This document shows, one piece after another, positions 40,127 through 49,443 of a DNA stretch of 64,000 bases (its first letter is position 1; every line of letters starts with the position of its first letter). Source of the stretch: 62-47 sp044463945 (lineage in GTDB: Bacteria > Pseudomonadota > Alphaproteobacteria > Rhizobiales > Xanthobacteraceae); NCBI GenBank assembly GCA_044463945.1, contig JBIQLW010000008.1:1-64000 (forward strand). The letters run 5' to 3'. The notes under the pieces were generated by a model that worked only from the letters and a program-made list of their open reading frames with translations, was not told the origin of the DNA and searched no databases. The translations under genes and the position numbers were made by a program.

Positions 40127-41035
40127 TCAGACTTCCCGCAGATTGGCGGAGCCGAACAGGCCGGCCGTCCCGCACAGCCCCGCCGGCTTGATCACCAGAA
40201 TGGCGACGACGACGAGCCAGAGCACCGGAAGCGTCGCCTGTGGCGTAGCGATTGCCGGCAGGACGCCGGTGAGAATGCCGACGATGCCACCGCCGACCAG
40301 GGCGCCGAGAAAACTGCCAAATCCCCCGATGGCCATCGCGGCGAAACCGTAGATGGCCATTTCCTGAGCGGTGAACGCGGAGGCGGAAATGATCGGCGCC
40401 ACCAGAAAGCCCGCTATGCCGGAAAGAGCGCCGGCGACCGCGAAGACCAGCAGGATCACAAGCCGGGTGTTGATGCCCAGGAGTTGCGCACCTTCCGGAT
40501 CCTCAAGCGTCACCCGGAAGACTGAGCCCAGAACAGTTCGCCTGACGACAACCTCGATCAGAGCCGTCAGAGAAACGCCCACCAAAATCACAAGGAGATA
40601 GGTCGGCCGCAGCGGAAGCCCGCCAAGAAGCAAGGGAGTTTCGCTGACGTAAGGAGGTACGGGGTGCGCATCCGCGCCAAACAGCAAAGCCGCGACCGCG
40701 TTCGCTGCGAGCCCCAGGCCGATCGTTGACAGCATGGTCGAATGCGTGAACGATTTCGTCCTTCCCAAAAGAGGCATGACTGCAATCAGGTGAGTCAGGA
40801 TCCCCGCAACAGCTCCGGCCAAGCAAATCGCCGCGGCGGTTACCAATACCGGCCACCCGAGATTGACGCCCAGCACCAGCGCCAGGATCGTGCCGATCAT
40901 GACGACGGTTCCCTGCACGAAGTTGAACACGCCGCTGGCGGCGAGGATGAGCGTGAAGCTGACCGCAATCAGGATGTAGATGCTGGCCAGCGCCAACCCT
41001 GTCACGAGGCCGAGAAGGACGATCGTTATGCTCAT
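40127..41035 (-). CDS. Liv-type permease (LivH-like)
   Basis: The 302-residue membrane protein has about eight hydrophobic segments and LivH features: ASIYILIAVSFTLILAASGV followed by FNFVQGTVVMIG, and the EAA-like loop RVTLEDPEGAQLLGINT. The stop lies one base before the start of the fused LivMG gene. Confidence 0.92.
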   Translation of the reverse strand: MSITIVLLGLVTGLALASIYILIAVSFTLILAASGVFNFVQGTVVMIGTILALVLGVNLGWPVLVTAAAICLAGAVAGILTHLIAVMPLLGRTKSFTHSTMLSTIGLGLAANAVAALLFGADAHPVPPYVSETPLLLGGLPLRPTYLLVILVGVSLTALIEVVVRRTVLGSVFRVTLEDPEGAQLLGINTRLVILLVFAVAGALSGIAGFLVAPIISASAFTAQEMAIYGFAAMAIGGFGSFLGALVGGGIVGILTGVLPAIATPQATLPVLWLVVVAILVIKPAGLCGTAGLFGSANLREV

Positions 41036-41053
41036 GAGGCCCTTGGCGCGGTG

Positions 41054-41950
41054 CTAGATTCTGCGGTTCTGGACGCCCGGATTGGCCAATCCAGGAGCAA
41101 GGCTGCGAGGATCACGCAGCTGCCAGCATCCGCGATCGACCGAAGACAAGAAGCTCTGCACGGCGGCGTTGAAAGCTGCCGGCTCCTCCAGATTGATCGC
41201 GTGTCCGGTACGCGGCGCGATCCAAAGCGCGGAGGAGCGGATGGTCCGCTTCAGATAGAGGTTGATATCCAGGCATGGTTCATCCTCGTCCCCGACGGCA
41301 AGAAGAACCGGAATGGTCATGGCCTCCAGATCCGTCTCGAAATCGTAGAGCGAGGGGCGCATCGCCTGATAATGGCGGAGCGTCATCGCCGATCCCTGAG
41401 CCGAGTGCTCGCCCAGATGCGCGACGAACTCCTCCCAACCGCGCGGATCCTTGTTTTGCAGTTGAATTCTCGTGGCACTCACGCCGAGATCCTGCGCGAC
41501 GTGAGGCGATCCCTTGGACAGGAACGCCTCGGCCATCGCCTCTGCGTGCTGCTTGAATGAATCTCTGTGCGAGAGGGCCGCGCCTGATCCACATCCCGCG
41601 ACCACCAATGACCGCGCCAGACCCGGATGACGAATTCCGAACAGAAGCGCGGCATACGCCCCCATGCTCAAGCCCACAACGTGAGCCTGGGTCAGGTCCA
41701 GCTCCCGAACCAGCGACGCAATGTCGTCGGCCGCATGAAGGTGACCGTAGTCATCGCTTTTCGATGGAACGTCGGACGGGGGATAGCCTCTGGCATTGAA
41801 GGCTATGCAGCGAAACTCTCGCGAGAACCAGCGAAGCTGCATCTCCCATTCGCGCAAGTCAGAACCGAATTCATGCACGAAAACAATGGGCTGCCCCTTC
41901 CCCGCTTCTTCATAATAAAGGCGAACGGAATTCGACGAAACGTAAGGCAA
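41054..41950 (-). CDS. Alpha/beta hydrolase (enol-lactonase or esterase type)
   Basis: The 298-residue hydrolase has the oxyanion HGxx-like start (PIVFVHEFGSDLREW), nucleophile elbow GLSMGAYAA (Ser about 114), a late Asp in VLLAVGDEDEPCLD and catalytic His in APRTGHAINLEEPAAF. This resembles 3-oxoadipate enol-lactonases and related carboxylester hydrolases. It is the first gene of the leftward operon, directly after the promoter controlled by the GntR operator. Confidence 0.85.
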   Translation of the reverse strand: MPYVSSNSVRLYYEEAGKGQPIVFVHEFGSDLREWEMQLRWFSREFRCIAFNARGYPPSDVPSKSDDYGHLHAADDIASLVRELDLTQAHVVGLSMGAYAALLFGIRHPGLARSLVVAGCGSGAALSHRDSFKQHAEAMAEAFLSKGSPHVAQDLGVSATRIQLQNKDPRGWEEFVAHLGEHSAQGSAMTLRHYQAMRPSLYDFETDLEAMTIPVLLAVGDEDEPCLDINLYLKRTIRSSALWIAPRTGHAINLEEPAAFNAAVQSFLSSVDRGCWQLRDPRSLAPGLANPGVQNRRI

Positions 41951-41997
41951 CGATCTTCCTCCCGCTTGCGCACCGGCTCGTGCCGCTTCTTGCGCCT

Positions 41998-42042
41998 ATT
42001 TAACTTCGCATGCCAAATAGTGTCAATGGCATACAATATAAT
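41998..42042 (-). promoter_or_regulatory. Divergent promoter region with GntR operator
   Basis: Leftward: -35 TTGACA (42026 to 42021), 17 bases, -10 TTAAAT (42003 to 41998), reading into the hydrolase operon. Rightward: a TATAAT (42037-42042) precedes gntR. An inverted repeat ATGCCA-N11-TGGCAT (42010-42032) covers the leftward -35. Nearly the same element with the same spacing occurs at 49421-49443. Confidence 0.75.
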
Positions 42043-42109
42043 CCATGTTGAGGGCCATACTGATGCCGTTTACAAGGCACCTCAGCCGTTACGTCATCGA
42101 GGTTGGAGA

Positions 42110-42811
42110 ATGTCCCGAACCGAACCAGAGCAAATCTCCAAGGAGGCATTGCCCGCTCTTGGACAGCGCGAGCGCGTCCAGCGAGCGATCGAGAACGACA
42201 TCGGCGCCGGCATCTACAAGGCGGGCCAGCGGCTGGACGAGCGGGAGATCGCAAGCCGGCTCAAGGTTTCTCGAACGCCGGTCCGCGAGGCTTTCAACCG
42301 TTTGGCCTCAATCGGCCTGGTGGAAGCGCGCCCCAATCAAGGTTGCTTCGTTACGTCTTTGACGCTGCAGGACTTCCTGCAGCAGTATGAGTTCATGGCT
42401 GACCTTGAGGCACTCTGCGCGCGACTGGCCGCACGACGCATGGAGGAAGTCTCACGGGTTCGGCTGCGCCAGCTATCTCTGGAGGGGCAGCGCGTTGCCC
42501 AGCAGGGCGACATCGAAACCTACGTCACCATCAACGTTGAGTTCCACCAGATCATCTACGCGGCGACCAAGAACCGCTTTCTCGAACAATCGATTCTCGA
42601 TCTGCGCCGCCGCATGGCGCCCTATCGTGATTTTTCCGTGCGGTTGCTGGGCCGCATGGCGCGATCAGCGGAAGAGCACGTCGAGATTGCGAACGCCATC
42701 ATTCATTCCAATCCGGACGAGGCCCACCGGCTGATGCGTTGGCATATGGAGCTCCTCAAGCCGGAATCCTCGGACTTCCTGATCGCGATTTCGCAAACGC
42801 TTTCCGAATAA
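42110..42811 (+). CDS. GntR-family regulator, FCD subfamily
   Basis: The 233-residue regulator has an N-terminal winged helix (EIASRLKVSRTPVREAFNRL at 46-65, then GLVEARPNQGCFV) and a helical FCD effector domain (about 90-215, with NVEFHQIIYAATKNRFLEQS). Start ATG 42110 follows a GGAG site. It lies between two leftward catabolic operons and divergent from the first, so it most likely controls both, binding a metabolite of the pathway. Confidence 0.93.
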   Translation: MSRTEPEQISKEALPALGQRERVQRAIENDIGAGIYKAGQRLDEREIASRLKVSRTPVREAFNRLASIGLVEARPNQGCFVTSLTLQDFLQQYEFMADLEALCARLAARRMEEVSRVRLRQLSLEGQRVAQQGDIETYVTINVEFHQIIYAATKNRFLEQSILDLRRRMAPYRDFSVRLLGRMARSAEEHVEIANAIIHSNPDEAHRLMRWHMELLKPESSDFLIAISQTLSE

Positions 42812-42924
42812 GCATGCGCCGGATGCGCGGGGCCAGCTTGGCCGGATATGAGATGCACCGCTAAGCAGCCCGCGTCCGCGCTCGATTGCGGGCCATTGGC
42901 GCCATTCCTCCGAGACAGGAACTC

Positions 42925-43947
42925 TCAACGTTCCTTCGGCCTGCGGGCGAAGCGCGCCATCAGATAGTCGGTCAAGCCCACCAAGCCTTTCGGCCATCCA
43001 ATCAATATCGCCACCAGCACAACGCCGAGAACGACCTTGTTGCCGTCACCGCCGATTGAAAAGAAGTTCTGCTGGATCAGGATGAGGGAGACGCCGAGGA
43101 TGGGGCCCAACAAGACTCGGCGGCCAATCACGATAATGGCCGTCAGCATGACCACCAGAAAATAGGTCTCGAACATGTCCGGACCAACGTAAGCGCGCTG
43201 ATAGGCATAGAGCCAGCCTGCAAGCGCGGTGACGGGCGCGGAGAGAACGAAGACCTGGAGCCTGACCCGCGACACGTTAAGGCCCGAGGCCCGCGCGAGT
43301 GGTTCGTTCATCTGGACCATCAGCGCAGACAGGCCCAATCGCGAGCTTCGGAAGCGCACCACCAGCAACACGGTCAGGCAAAGGAGCGCGAAAGCAATCG
43401 GCCATAACTGGGCGCTGGACTGACCGCGATACGTCGCAAAACCGAAAGGCAGCTCAAGCGCCGGAATGCCGACAAAGCCGTCCGAACCACCGAGAGCATC
43501 CGTATTGAACGCGACTTCCATGGCGACGACGGCCGCCGCGTAGGTGACGAGCGAGAAAACAAACTCCTGCGTTCGGACCGTCGCCAAGCCCAACAACAAG
43601 GCGGTTATCAGCGACAGGGCTACGCATACGACCGCGGTCTCCCACCCATTTGTTCCAAAGGATGTCGACAGGATCGCAGCCGTGTATCCGCCAATCGCCC
43701 AGAAGATCGTATGGCCCAGACTGACTTCGCCGAGATAAGAAAGCACGATGTCAACGCCGTATGTCATCACGGCGAAGATGGCGATGGTCACAAAGGTGCC
43801 GTAGACGAGCGGGGAGCCGCCCAGCCAGGCCGGAAGCGCATAAACGACGACGGCGCCAATCAGCCACACCATCAGCCATATCGGCTTCCGACGGGAGGAC
43901 AACGTCGTTCCCTCCCGCATTATGGTTTCCGTTGCCGCGGCACTCAT
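42925..43947 (-). CDS. Liv-type permease (LivM-like), second transporter
   Basis: The 340-residue membrane protein has about nine to ten hydrophobic segments, LGEVSLGHTIFWAIGGYTAA as LivM signature and the EAA-like ALMVQMNEPLARASGLNVSR. The start at 43947 overlaps the stop of LivH (ATGA). It is the last gene of the second transporter operon; the stretch 42812-42924 before gntR's end is non-coding. Confidence 0.93.
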   Translation of the reverse strand: MSAAATETIMREGTTLSSRRKPIWLMVWLIGAVVVYALPAWLGGSPLVYGTFVTIAIFAVMTYGVDIVLSYLGEVSLGHTIFWAIGGYTAAILSTSFGTNGWETAVVCVALSLITALLLGLATVRTQEFVFSLVTYAAAVVAMEVAFNTDALGGSDGFVGIPALELPFGFATYRGQSSAQLWPIAFALLCLTVLLVVRFRSSRLGLSALMVQMNEPLARASGLNVSRVRLQVFVLSAPVTALAGWLYAYQRAYVGPDMFETYFLVVMLTAIIVIGRRVLLGPILGVSLILIQQNFFSIGGDGNKVVLGVVLVAILIGWPKGLVGLTDYLMARFARRPKER

Positions 43948-44798
43948 CGGAAGCTCAATCCTTTCGGGCGAACCACAAGAAACAGCAAAAGCACACCGAA
44001 AATCGCCGCGGTGACATAAGCGGGCGAAACCAGGGCTCCGAAAAGGGCGGTGAACTGACCAATGGCCAGGGAGGCAATCAGTGCGCCGCCGACGCTTCCG
44101 ACGCCGCCCAGGACGACAACGACGAACGTGATAATCACTTCCTCGAAACCCATGCTCGTGAGGATTGGACTTCGCGGCGCGACAAGTATCGCGGATATCG
44201 CGACCAATACGGATTCGATCACGAAAATGACGACGTAGACGACACGGGCGTCGATACCGAATAGCTGCGCCAGCTTCGGGTCCTCCGCCACAGCGCGGAT
44301 AGAGGAGCCGCGAGAGGTGCGGTTCAGAAAATACCACACGCCGCCATAGAGCAGGAGCGCCATCACGAGCACCATCAGGTCCTGTGCCGTGAACCACACC
44401 GTATCGAAACGGAACTCCACCCTGCTCAACTCGCTCCGGAATGTCTGTGGAGCTCCACCGAACAGAATGCCCGCTCCGCCTTGGAGGATGTATCCGATAC
44501 CAAGCGTCACGATCATCAAGCTGGTAAGGTTCTGCGCCATCACCAGCCGGTTCATGAGCAATTGCAGCCCTATCCCCAGGAGAACGAAGCAAACCACGGT
44601 GAGGGCAGCGGCCGCGGGAAATCCCAGCCCGACGCGGGTGAGGATAAACCAGCATACGAACGCAGCCAGCATGTACATCTGACCGTGGGCGAAATTCACA
44701 AGCCTCGCAGCGCCGAGCAGGACCGTCCATCCAAGCGCGATGCAGGCATAGCCGGAGCCGATGATGAGGCCGTTGATGATCTGTTGAGTTATATTCAT
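43944..44798 (-). CDS. Liv-type permease (LivH-like), second transporter
   Basis: The 284-residue membrane protein shows LivH features: IINGLIIGSGYACIALGWTV followed by LLGAARLVNFAHGQMYML, and the EAA-like loop SIRAVAEDPKLAQLFGIDAR. ATG 44798 was chosen because upstream codons in frame overlap the LivF gene and are not membrane-like. Confidence 0.93.
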   Translation of the reverse strand: MNITQQIINGLIIGSGYACIALGWTVLLGAARLVNFAHGQMYMLAAFVCWFILTRVGLGFPAAAALTVVCFVLLGIGLQLLMNRLVMAQNLTSLMIVTLGIGYILQGGAGILFGGAPQTFRSELSRVEFRFDTVWFTAQDLMVLVMALLLYGGVWYFLNRTSRGSSIRAVAEDPKLAQLFGIDARVVYVVIFVIESVLVAISAILVAPRSPILTSMGFEEVIITFVVVVLGGVGSVGGALIASLAIGQFTALFGALVSPAYVTAAIFGVLLLFLVVRPKGLSFR

Positions 44799-44805
44799 CC
44801 GAACA

Positions 44806-45537
44806 CTAATGGCTCTCGCCGCCGAGATAGGCATCGACGATCTGACTGTGGTCACGCATCGTTGCCGCGTCTCCGTGAGCAACGATTCGACCTCGCTCCA
44901 TGACGTACAGTTCGTCGGCAACCTCCAGCGCCGCCCGAACATTCTGCTCGACCAACAGAACCGGCAAGCCGCCGTCGACCAGTCCTCGGATGACGTTGAG
45001 CAGTTCCATCACCAGGCGGGGCGCAAGACCGACCGACGGCTCGTCCAGCAAAAGCACCTTCGGGCCCGAGAGGAGCGCGCGGCTGACGGCGAGCATCTGC
45101 CGCTCCCCTCCGCTGAGCTGTCCTCCCTTGTGATGCTGTCGCTCCTGAAGCCGGGGAAACAGAGCGAACACTTCCTCGCGGCTATAGAGATGCCGGCCAG
45201 CCCTATCGATCGGCTCCCGGACCAGCGAGAGATTCTCCAGAACCGTCAGTTCGACGAAGACGTTCTTGCCCTCCGGCACATGCTGCAATCCGAGATTGGC
45301 GATACGGTGCGGTTGCTGTCCGCGGATCCTGACGCCATCGAGAATGACCTCGCCGGTTACGCGCGGAGAGCCGCGCGACCATCCTGCCAGCGCATTCACC
45401 AGCGTGCTCTTGCCGGCACCGTTCGGTCCCGCAACGGCGATCAAACGGCCGGGTGCGACCGCAATACTGACTCCGTCAAGCGCGACGCTGCCACCGTAGC
45501 GGACAGCAACGTTCTCCGCGGCAAGCATCGCCTTCAT
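44806..45537 (-). CDS. Liv-type ABC ATPase (LivF-like), second transporter
   Basis: The 243-residue ATPase has Walker A GPNGAGKST, the LSGGERQMLAVSRAL signature and Walker B LLLDEPSVGLAP. It overlaps the LivG gene by 4 bases. Energy-coupling subunit of the second importer. Confidence 0.93.
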   Translation of the reverse strand: MKAMLAAENVAVRYGGSVALDGVSIAVAPGRLIAVAGPNGAGKSTLVNALAGWSRGSPRVTGEVILDGVRIRGQQPHRIANLGLQHVPEGKNVFVELTVLENLSLVREPIDRAGRHLYSREEVFALFPRLQERQHHKGGQLSGGERQMLAVSRALLSGPKVLLLDEPSVGLAPRLVMELLNVIRGLVDGGLPVLLVEQNVRAALEVADELYVMERGRIVAHGDAATMRDHSQIVDAYLGGESH

Positions 45538-46304
45538 TCCGTGCGCCCCAGGTATGCTTCTATGACCAGAGGATTCGCTTTTATGTCCGCAGGCGATCCT
45601 TCCGCGAGGTGCCGGCCGGCGTCGATAACCACGATGCGATCTGCAATGGACATGATTAAGTCCATGTGGTGCTCGATGACCACCAGCGCCAATCCGCTCT
45701 CTCTAAGTCGGAGCAGAAGGGACGCGAGATGCTTCATGTCATCCCCGCCGACTCCCGCCGCCGGCTCGTCGATCAGTAAAACGCGAGCCCCTTTGGCGTA
45801 AGCCAATGCGATCGATAGCAGTCGCTGCACGCCATAGGGAATGGCGGATGGAAGCTTTGTAAAATACTCGCTCCCTATGCCGAAATCCTCCAGAAGGGTT
45901 CTTGCCGCCGATTCCGCGGTCAAGGCGCGCTTGTGTAGCCGCCATGGCATCAGCAGGGCTTCATAAAGCGGCGCACCATAAGCAGTCACAAGAGCCGCCT
46001 CGGCGTTCTGAAGCACGGTCAGGTCGCCAAAGAAGCTGTTCTGCTGAAATGTCCGTCGCAAGCCGAGCAACGCAAGCTCGTTGGTTGGCCTCTCTGATAC
46101 ATCCGCGCCGTCCAGCACCACGGTTCCGCTGTAAGAAACGCAGTTGGTCACCGCTGCGAAGCAAGAGCTTTTTCCGGCGCCGTTGGGCCCAATGATCCCC
46201 AGGATCTCGCCCCCCGATACGCGCCAACTCAGATCGTTGAGCGCGATCAGGGCTCCGTAGGCGACCGTCATGCCCGTCACCTCAAGGGATGGCGAACCGG
46301 ACAT
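45534..46304 (-). CDS. Liv-type ABC ATPase (LivG-like), second transporter
   Basis: The 256-residue ATPase has Walker A GPNGAGKSS, a degenerate signature region (PYGVQRLLSIALAYAKGA, without the usual LSxGQ) and Walker B VLLIDEPAAGVG followed by the LivG-type C terminus. ATG 46304 lies 14 bases after the binding-protein stop; a frame start at 46352 would overlap it. Lack of the canonical signature is common in LivG relatives. Confidence 0.9.
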   Translation of the reverse strand: MSGSPSLEVTGMTVAYGALIALNDLSWRVSGGEILGIIGPNGAGKSSCFAAVTNCVSYSGTVVLDGADVSERPTNELALLGLRRTFQQNSFFGDLTVLQNAEAALVTAYGAPLYEALLMPWRLHKRALTAESAARTLLEDFGIGSEYFTKLPSAIPYGVQRLLSIALAYAKGARVLLIDEPAAGVGGDDMKHLASLLLRLRESGLALVVIEHHMDLIMSIADRIVVIDAGRHLAEGSPADIKANPLVIEAYLGRTE

Positions 46305-46317
46305 GCCGGTCAGAACG

Positions 46318-47463
46318 CTATTTGACAAGTTCGAGTCTCCAGGCGGCACCATCCACGACCCGGAACAAGCTCGGCTTGGTCAGCATTTGTCCATTGTCAG
46401 CGAACCGTACCGCGCCAAAATTGGTGTCCTTGATGGTCTTGCCGCGGATTGCCTTCGCTACGACGGTCCTTTCGAGACTGCCGGTTGCGCGGACGGCACT
46501 CGCCCAAACACTTACGGCTTGAGCTGCGATTCCGGCTTCCTCACCGGGAACGCGGCCGGTTTCCTGCTGATACGCCTGGAAGAACTCCCGAGCCGCAGGG
46601 AGATCCTTCAGCGGTTCAAGCTCGGGCAAATAGCCGGACCCGCTGACGATTCCGTTGAGAAGCTCCTTCGACGCGTTCACCACCTCGGGCGTAAGCAGCG
46701 TGATTCCGGCAACGAACTGCGCGGTAATGCCGGCCTGACGATATTGCTCGATCAGGGCGGACATGCCCGAGGTGGCTGCATTGACGACGATCACCACGTC
46801 GGGATTGGCGGCTTTGACCGCGGTGAGCGGGACGCGAAAATCGGTGCTGCGGAACGGAAATTTCTCTGAGGCAACGATTTGAATTGGATGCGATGCAGCC
46901 TTCAACCTGGTTTCGATAAGCTGCCGAAAGTCGTTCCCATACGCATCGTTCTGCACCATGATGGCCACGCGGTTGGCCTTCTTGATGTCGATGACGTAGC
47001 TCGCAATCGCATCGGCGTCGATTTCGTTCGAACTGATGATGCGGATGGCAAGATCATTGCCCTTACCTGACAGCACCCCTTCCGCCTTTGCCGAGCATGT
47101 GATGTCGAGGATATTGGCCGCGGCAATAATCGGCTGCATCGCCAATGCAACGGGTGAGTTCCTGCCTTCAAAAATGACATCGGCCTTTTCGCCGACAAGT
47201 TCGTTCGCGCGGCTAACGCCGACCGCGGGCGTACTTTCATCGTCTTTCTGCGATACGACGATCTTGCGCCCGAGGAGTCCGCCCTTTTTGTTGAGAAGGC
47301 CGACCTGAACGCGCACCGCCGCGGCCGCATCGATGCCGCTGGGGCCGGCTGGCCCGCTCATCGGGAAAATCGTGCCGACCAGAATATCCTGGGCCATGGC
47401 TGCGTTCGTCAGGCCGAACATCAGCGAGGCGACGAATGCCGCTCGTAACAGTTTCCTCCGCAT
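46318..47463 (-). CDS. Periplasmic Liv-type substrate-binding protein, second transporter
   Basis: The 381-residue protein has a signal peptide (MRRKLLRAAFVASLMFGLTN then AAMA) and the Liv-binding fold: ILVGTIFPMSGPAGPSGID, LNKKGGLLGRKIVVSQKDDE and a VGEKADVIFEGRNSPVALAM stretch. A GGGGAG site lies 8 bases before ATG 47463. Substrate unknown; the downstream enzymes suggest a small carboxylic acid. Confidence 0.92.
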   Translation of the reverse strand: MRRKLLRAAFVASLMFGLTNAAMAQDILVGTIFPMSGPAGPSGIDAAAAVRVQVGLLNKKGGLLGRKIVVSQKDDESTPAVGVSRANELVGEKADVIFEGRNSPVALAMQPIIAAANILDITCSAKAEGVLSGKGNDLAIRIISSNEIDADAIASYVIDIKKANRVAIMVQNDAYGNDFRQLIETRLKAASHPIQIVASEKFPFRSTDFRVPLTAVKAANPDVVIVVNAATSGMSALIEQYRQAGITAQFVAGITLLTPEVVNASKELLNGIVSGSGYLPELEPLKDLPAAREFFQAYQQETGRVPGEEAGIAAQAVSVWASAVRATGSLERTVVAKAIRGKTIKDTNFGAVRFADNGQMLTKPSLFRVVDGAAWRLELVK

Positions 47464-47516
47464 AACACTCCCCATTTTTCCTATCGCCCTTAAGGCCATC
47501 AGTTGTCCGGTCGATC

Positions 47517-48383
47517 TCACTTCGTCTCCACGCTCGATCGCTCGATGCGAAGAAGCGTATCCAGGTCTATGGTCTTGTGAATGTCGGATTGGATGGCTTG
47601 ATATCCTCCCGCGCCTGCCACCGTTCGATCATCCTTGCCGGCGGCCATGTCGCGATACGCGGTCCGCAGGCTTGCATAAGCCGCCAGAAACGGCGTCGCC
47701 GGATCGATCACGAGGCGATAGCCAAGCGCGTTCAGGTCCGACAGGCTGAATTCCATGGAGCCGATCCCGACTCCGACAAGCATGAACATCAGCGGAGGAC
47801 CGAGTCTTTCTCCGATAACCCGCACCTCGTCCGGCGTTTTTGGCAATACAAAGAGCATGTCCGCGCCCGCGCGTCGGTAAAGCTCCGCGCGCCGGAGGGC
47901 CTCATCGAGTCCTTCGCGACGCGCCGTATTCGTCCGCGCGATAATCATCAGCTCGTTTTGCCTGCGCGCCGCAACGGCCTCCGTAATCTTGGCGACCATC
48001 AGCTCCGCTGGCACGCTATGCTCGATCCCGACGTGATGATGGGCGCGCTTCGGCGTGAGTTGATCCTCGATTTCGATCGCCGCGAATCCCGCGGCTTCGG
48101 TCATCTGGATCGTTCGTCGCATGTGCATCGGATCACCCCATCCGCCGGCGCCATCCAGTATCAATGGCGATGCACAGACTGTTCGGATGTCGAGGCCGGC
48201 CCGCATCATTTCTGTCAGAGTGAGGTTGGCTTCCGTGACGCATTTGAGGTACCCTTGGGTCCCCCCTCCCAGATAAAGCGCAGAAAAGCCCGCCTCCTCC
48301 GCGAGCCGCGCACTGAGCGGGTCGAACACCACAGGCGCGAAGACCGGCGCGTGCTGAGCCAGCAGCTTTCGTAGGCTTGGCAT
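47517..48383 (-). CDS. Isocitrate lyase/PEP mutase superfamily enzyme
   Basis: The 288-residue protein is a PEP mutase/isocitrate lyase superfamily C-C or P-C lyase: FAPVVFDPLSARLAEEAGFS, ILDGAGGWGDPMHMRRTIQM (the usual aspartate-rich metal loop reads DGAGGWGDP), EIEDQLTPKRAHHH and MIIARTNTARREGLDEALRR. The catalytic-loop cysteine of true isocitrate lyases (KKCGH) is replaced by KRAHH, as in oxaloacetate or dimethylmalate-type members. It probably cleaves a 2-hydroxy-dicarboxylic acid in this pathway. Confidence 0.88.
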   Translation of the reverse strand: MPSLRKLLAQHAPVFAPVVFDPLSARLAEEAGFSALYLGGGTQGYLKCVTEANLTLTEMMRAGLDIRTVCASPLILDGAGGWGDPMHMRRTIQMTEAAGFAAIEIEDQLTPKRAHHHVGIEHSVPAELMVAKITEAVAARRQNELMIIARTNTARREGLDEALRRAELYRRAGADMLFVLPKTPDEVRVIGERLGPPLMFMLVGVGIGSMEFSLSDLNALGYRLVIDPATPFLAAYASLRTAYRDMAAGKDDRTVAGAGGYQAIQSDIHKTIDLDTLLRIERSSVETK

Positions 48384-48415
48384 CCCTCTCCCTCTTATAC
48401 TTGCGCTGGGCTGGG

Positions 48416-49219
48416 TCAGCGCCCCTTGAAAACCGGCCGTCGCTTTTCTGCGAAAGCCCGCCGCCCTTCCGCGTAGTCTTCACTGCTGAAGCACGCCGCT
48501 GCCATAGCCTCGGCGGCTGCGACATCTTGCGGCGTCGGCTCCTTGCGTGTCGTGTTAATGGCGTTTTTGGCAGCGGAGATCGTGAGAGGTGCATTTTCAA
48601 CGATCGCCGCCACGAGATCACCGACCTCGCTCGCAAGGCGCGCTTTCGGCACAACGGCTTCGATCAAGCCAAAGCCCTTCGCCTCATCTGCACTGAATTT
48701 TCGCGCCGAAAAGAAGATCAGCTTTGCCCGAGCCGGACCCACCAGGTCCACGAGTCGCTTGATGCCAACATAATCGTACCCGAGCCCCAGCCTAGCTGCA
48801 GGTATGGAAAAGCGCGCATCGTCAGCGGCAAGGCGGATATCACAGCAAAGAGCGAGCGCCAGCCCACCGCCGATACAGTACCCTTCAATGAGCGCGACGG
48901 TGGGCTTCGTCGTCGCTTCGAGAAGCGCCATCGACCCTTTGGCGGCGATATCGTATTGCTTCACACCGTCGCCAGTCCGCAGCGTATCGAATTCAGAAAT
49001 ATCTGCGCCAGAAGCAAAGGCTTTGTCCCCCGCTCCCCTGACAACCATACACCGCAAGCTTGGGGTCTTCTCGTACGTCTCCACCGCCTCCGCGATTTGC
49101 CGCCACATCGTGAGCGAGATCGCATTCATGCGCGCCGGATTGTCCAACGTGAGCCAGGCAATGCCGTTCGATGACGTGAGAAGGGCGCGCCCAGCCGTCT
49201 TCTCAGGTAATCCGACCAT
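48416..49219 (-). CDS. Enoyl-CoA hydratase/isomerase family protein
   Basis: The 267-residue crotonase-fold protein has WLTLDNPARMNAISLTMWRQ, the CoA oxyanion hole GAGDKAFASGADISEFD, and GYCIGGGLALALCCDIRLAA with an expected catalytic Glu position occupied by sequence near FSIPAARLGLGYD. It is the first gene of the second operon, preceded by a promoter and operator (49405-49443). With the CoA-transferase it points to a CoA-ester degradation route. Confidence 0.9.
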   Translation of the reverse strand: MVGLPEKTAGRALLTSSNGIAWLTLDNPARMNAISLTMWRQIAEAVETYEKTPSLRCMVVRGAGDKAFASGADISEFDTLRTGDGVKQYDIAAKGSMALLEATTKPTVALIEGYCIGGGLALALCCDIRLAADDARFSIPAARLGLGYDYVGIKRLVDLVGPARAKLIFFSARKFSADEAKGFGLIEAVVPKARLASEVGDLVAAIVENAPLTISAAKNAINTTRKEPTPQDVAAAEAMAAACFSSEDYAEGRRAFAEKRRPVFKGR

Positions 49220-49404
49220 CTCAGATGCACCTCAGGAGAATGACGTGGCGCTCGCACCAAATCCCCGCGCCGAATCTGCGAAGTTGTTCGGCGAGACGAC
49301 TTTCAAATGCCGATATGGACGACACAGGGGGCAAGCCAGTCGGGAGGTCCAACCCAGGGCGACTTCGGTACATGCTTCCTCCAGCGCGTCTCATGAGATT
49401 TTGA

Positions 49405-49443
49405 AGCTAAACTCCATGGTATGCAATTGTCAATAAATGGCAT
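49405..49443 (-). promoter_or_regulatory. Promoter and GntR-type operator of the second operon
   Basis: Leftward -35 TTGACA (49433 to 49428), 17 bases, -10 TTAGCT (49410 to 49405). The inverted repeat ATGCAA-N11-TGGCAT (plus strand 49421-49443) covers the -35 and matches the operator at 42010-42032 in 11 of 12 arm bases and in spacing. It would place the enoyl-CoA hydratase operon under the same GntR regulator. The leader is about 180 bases. Confidence 0.7.
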
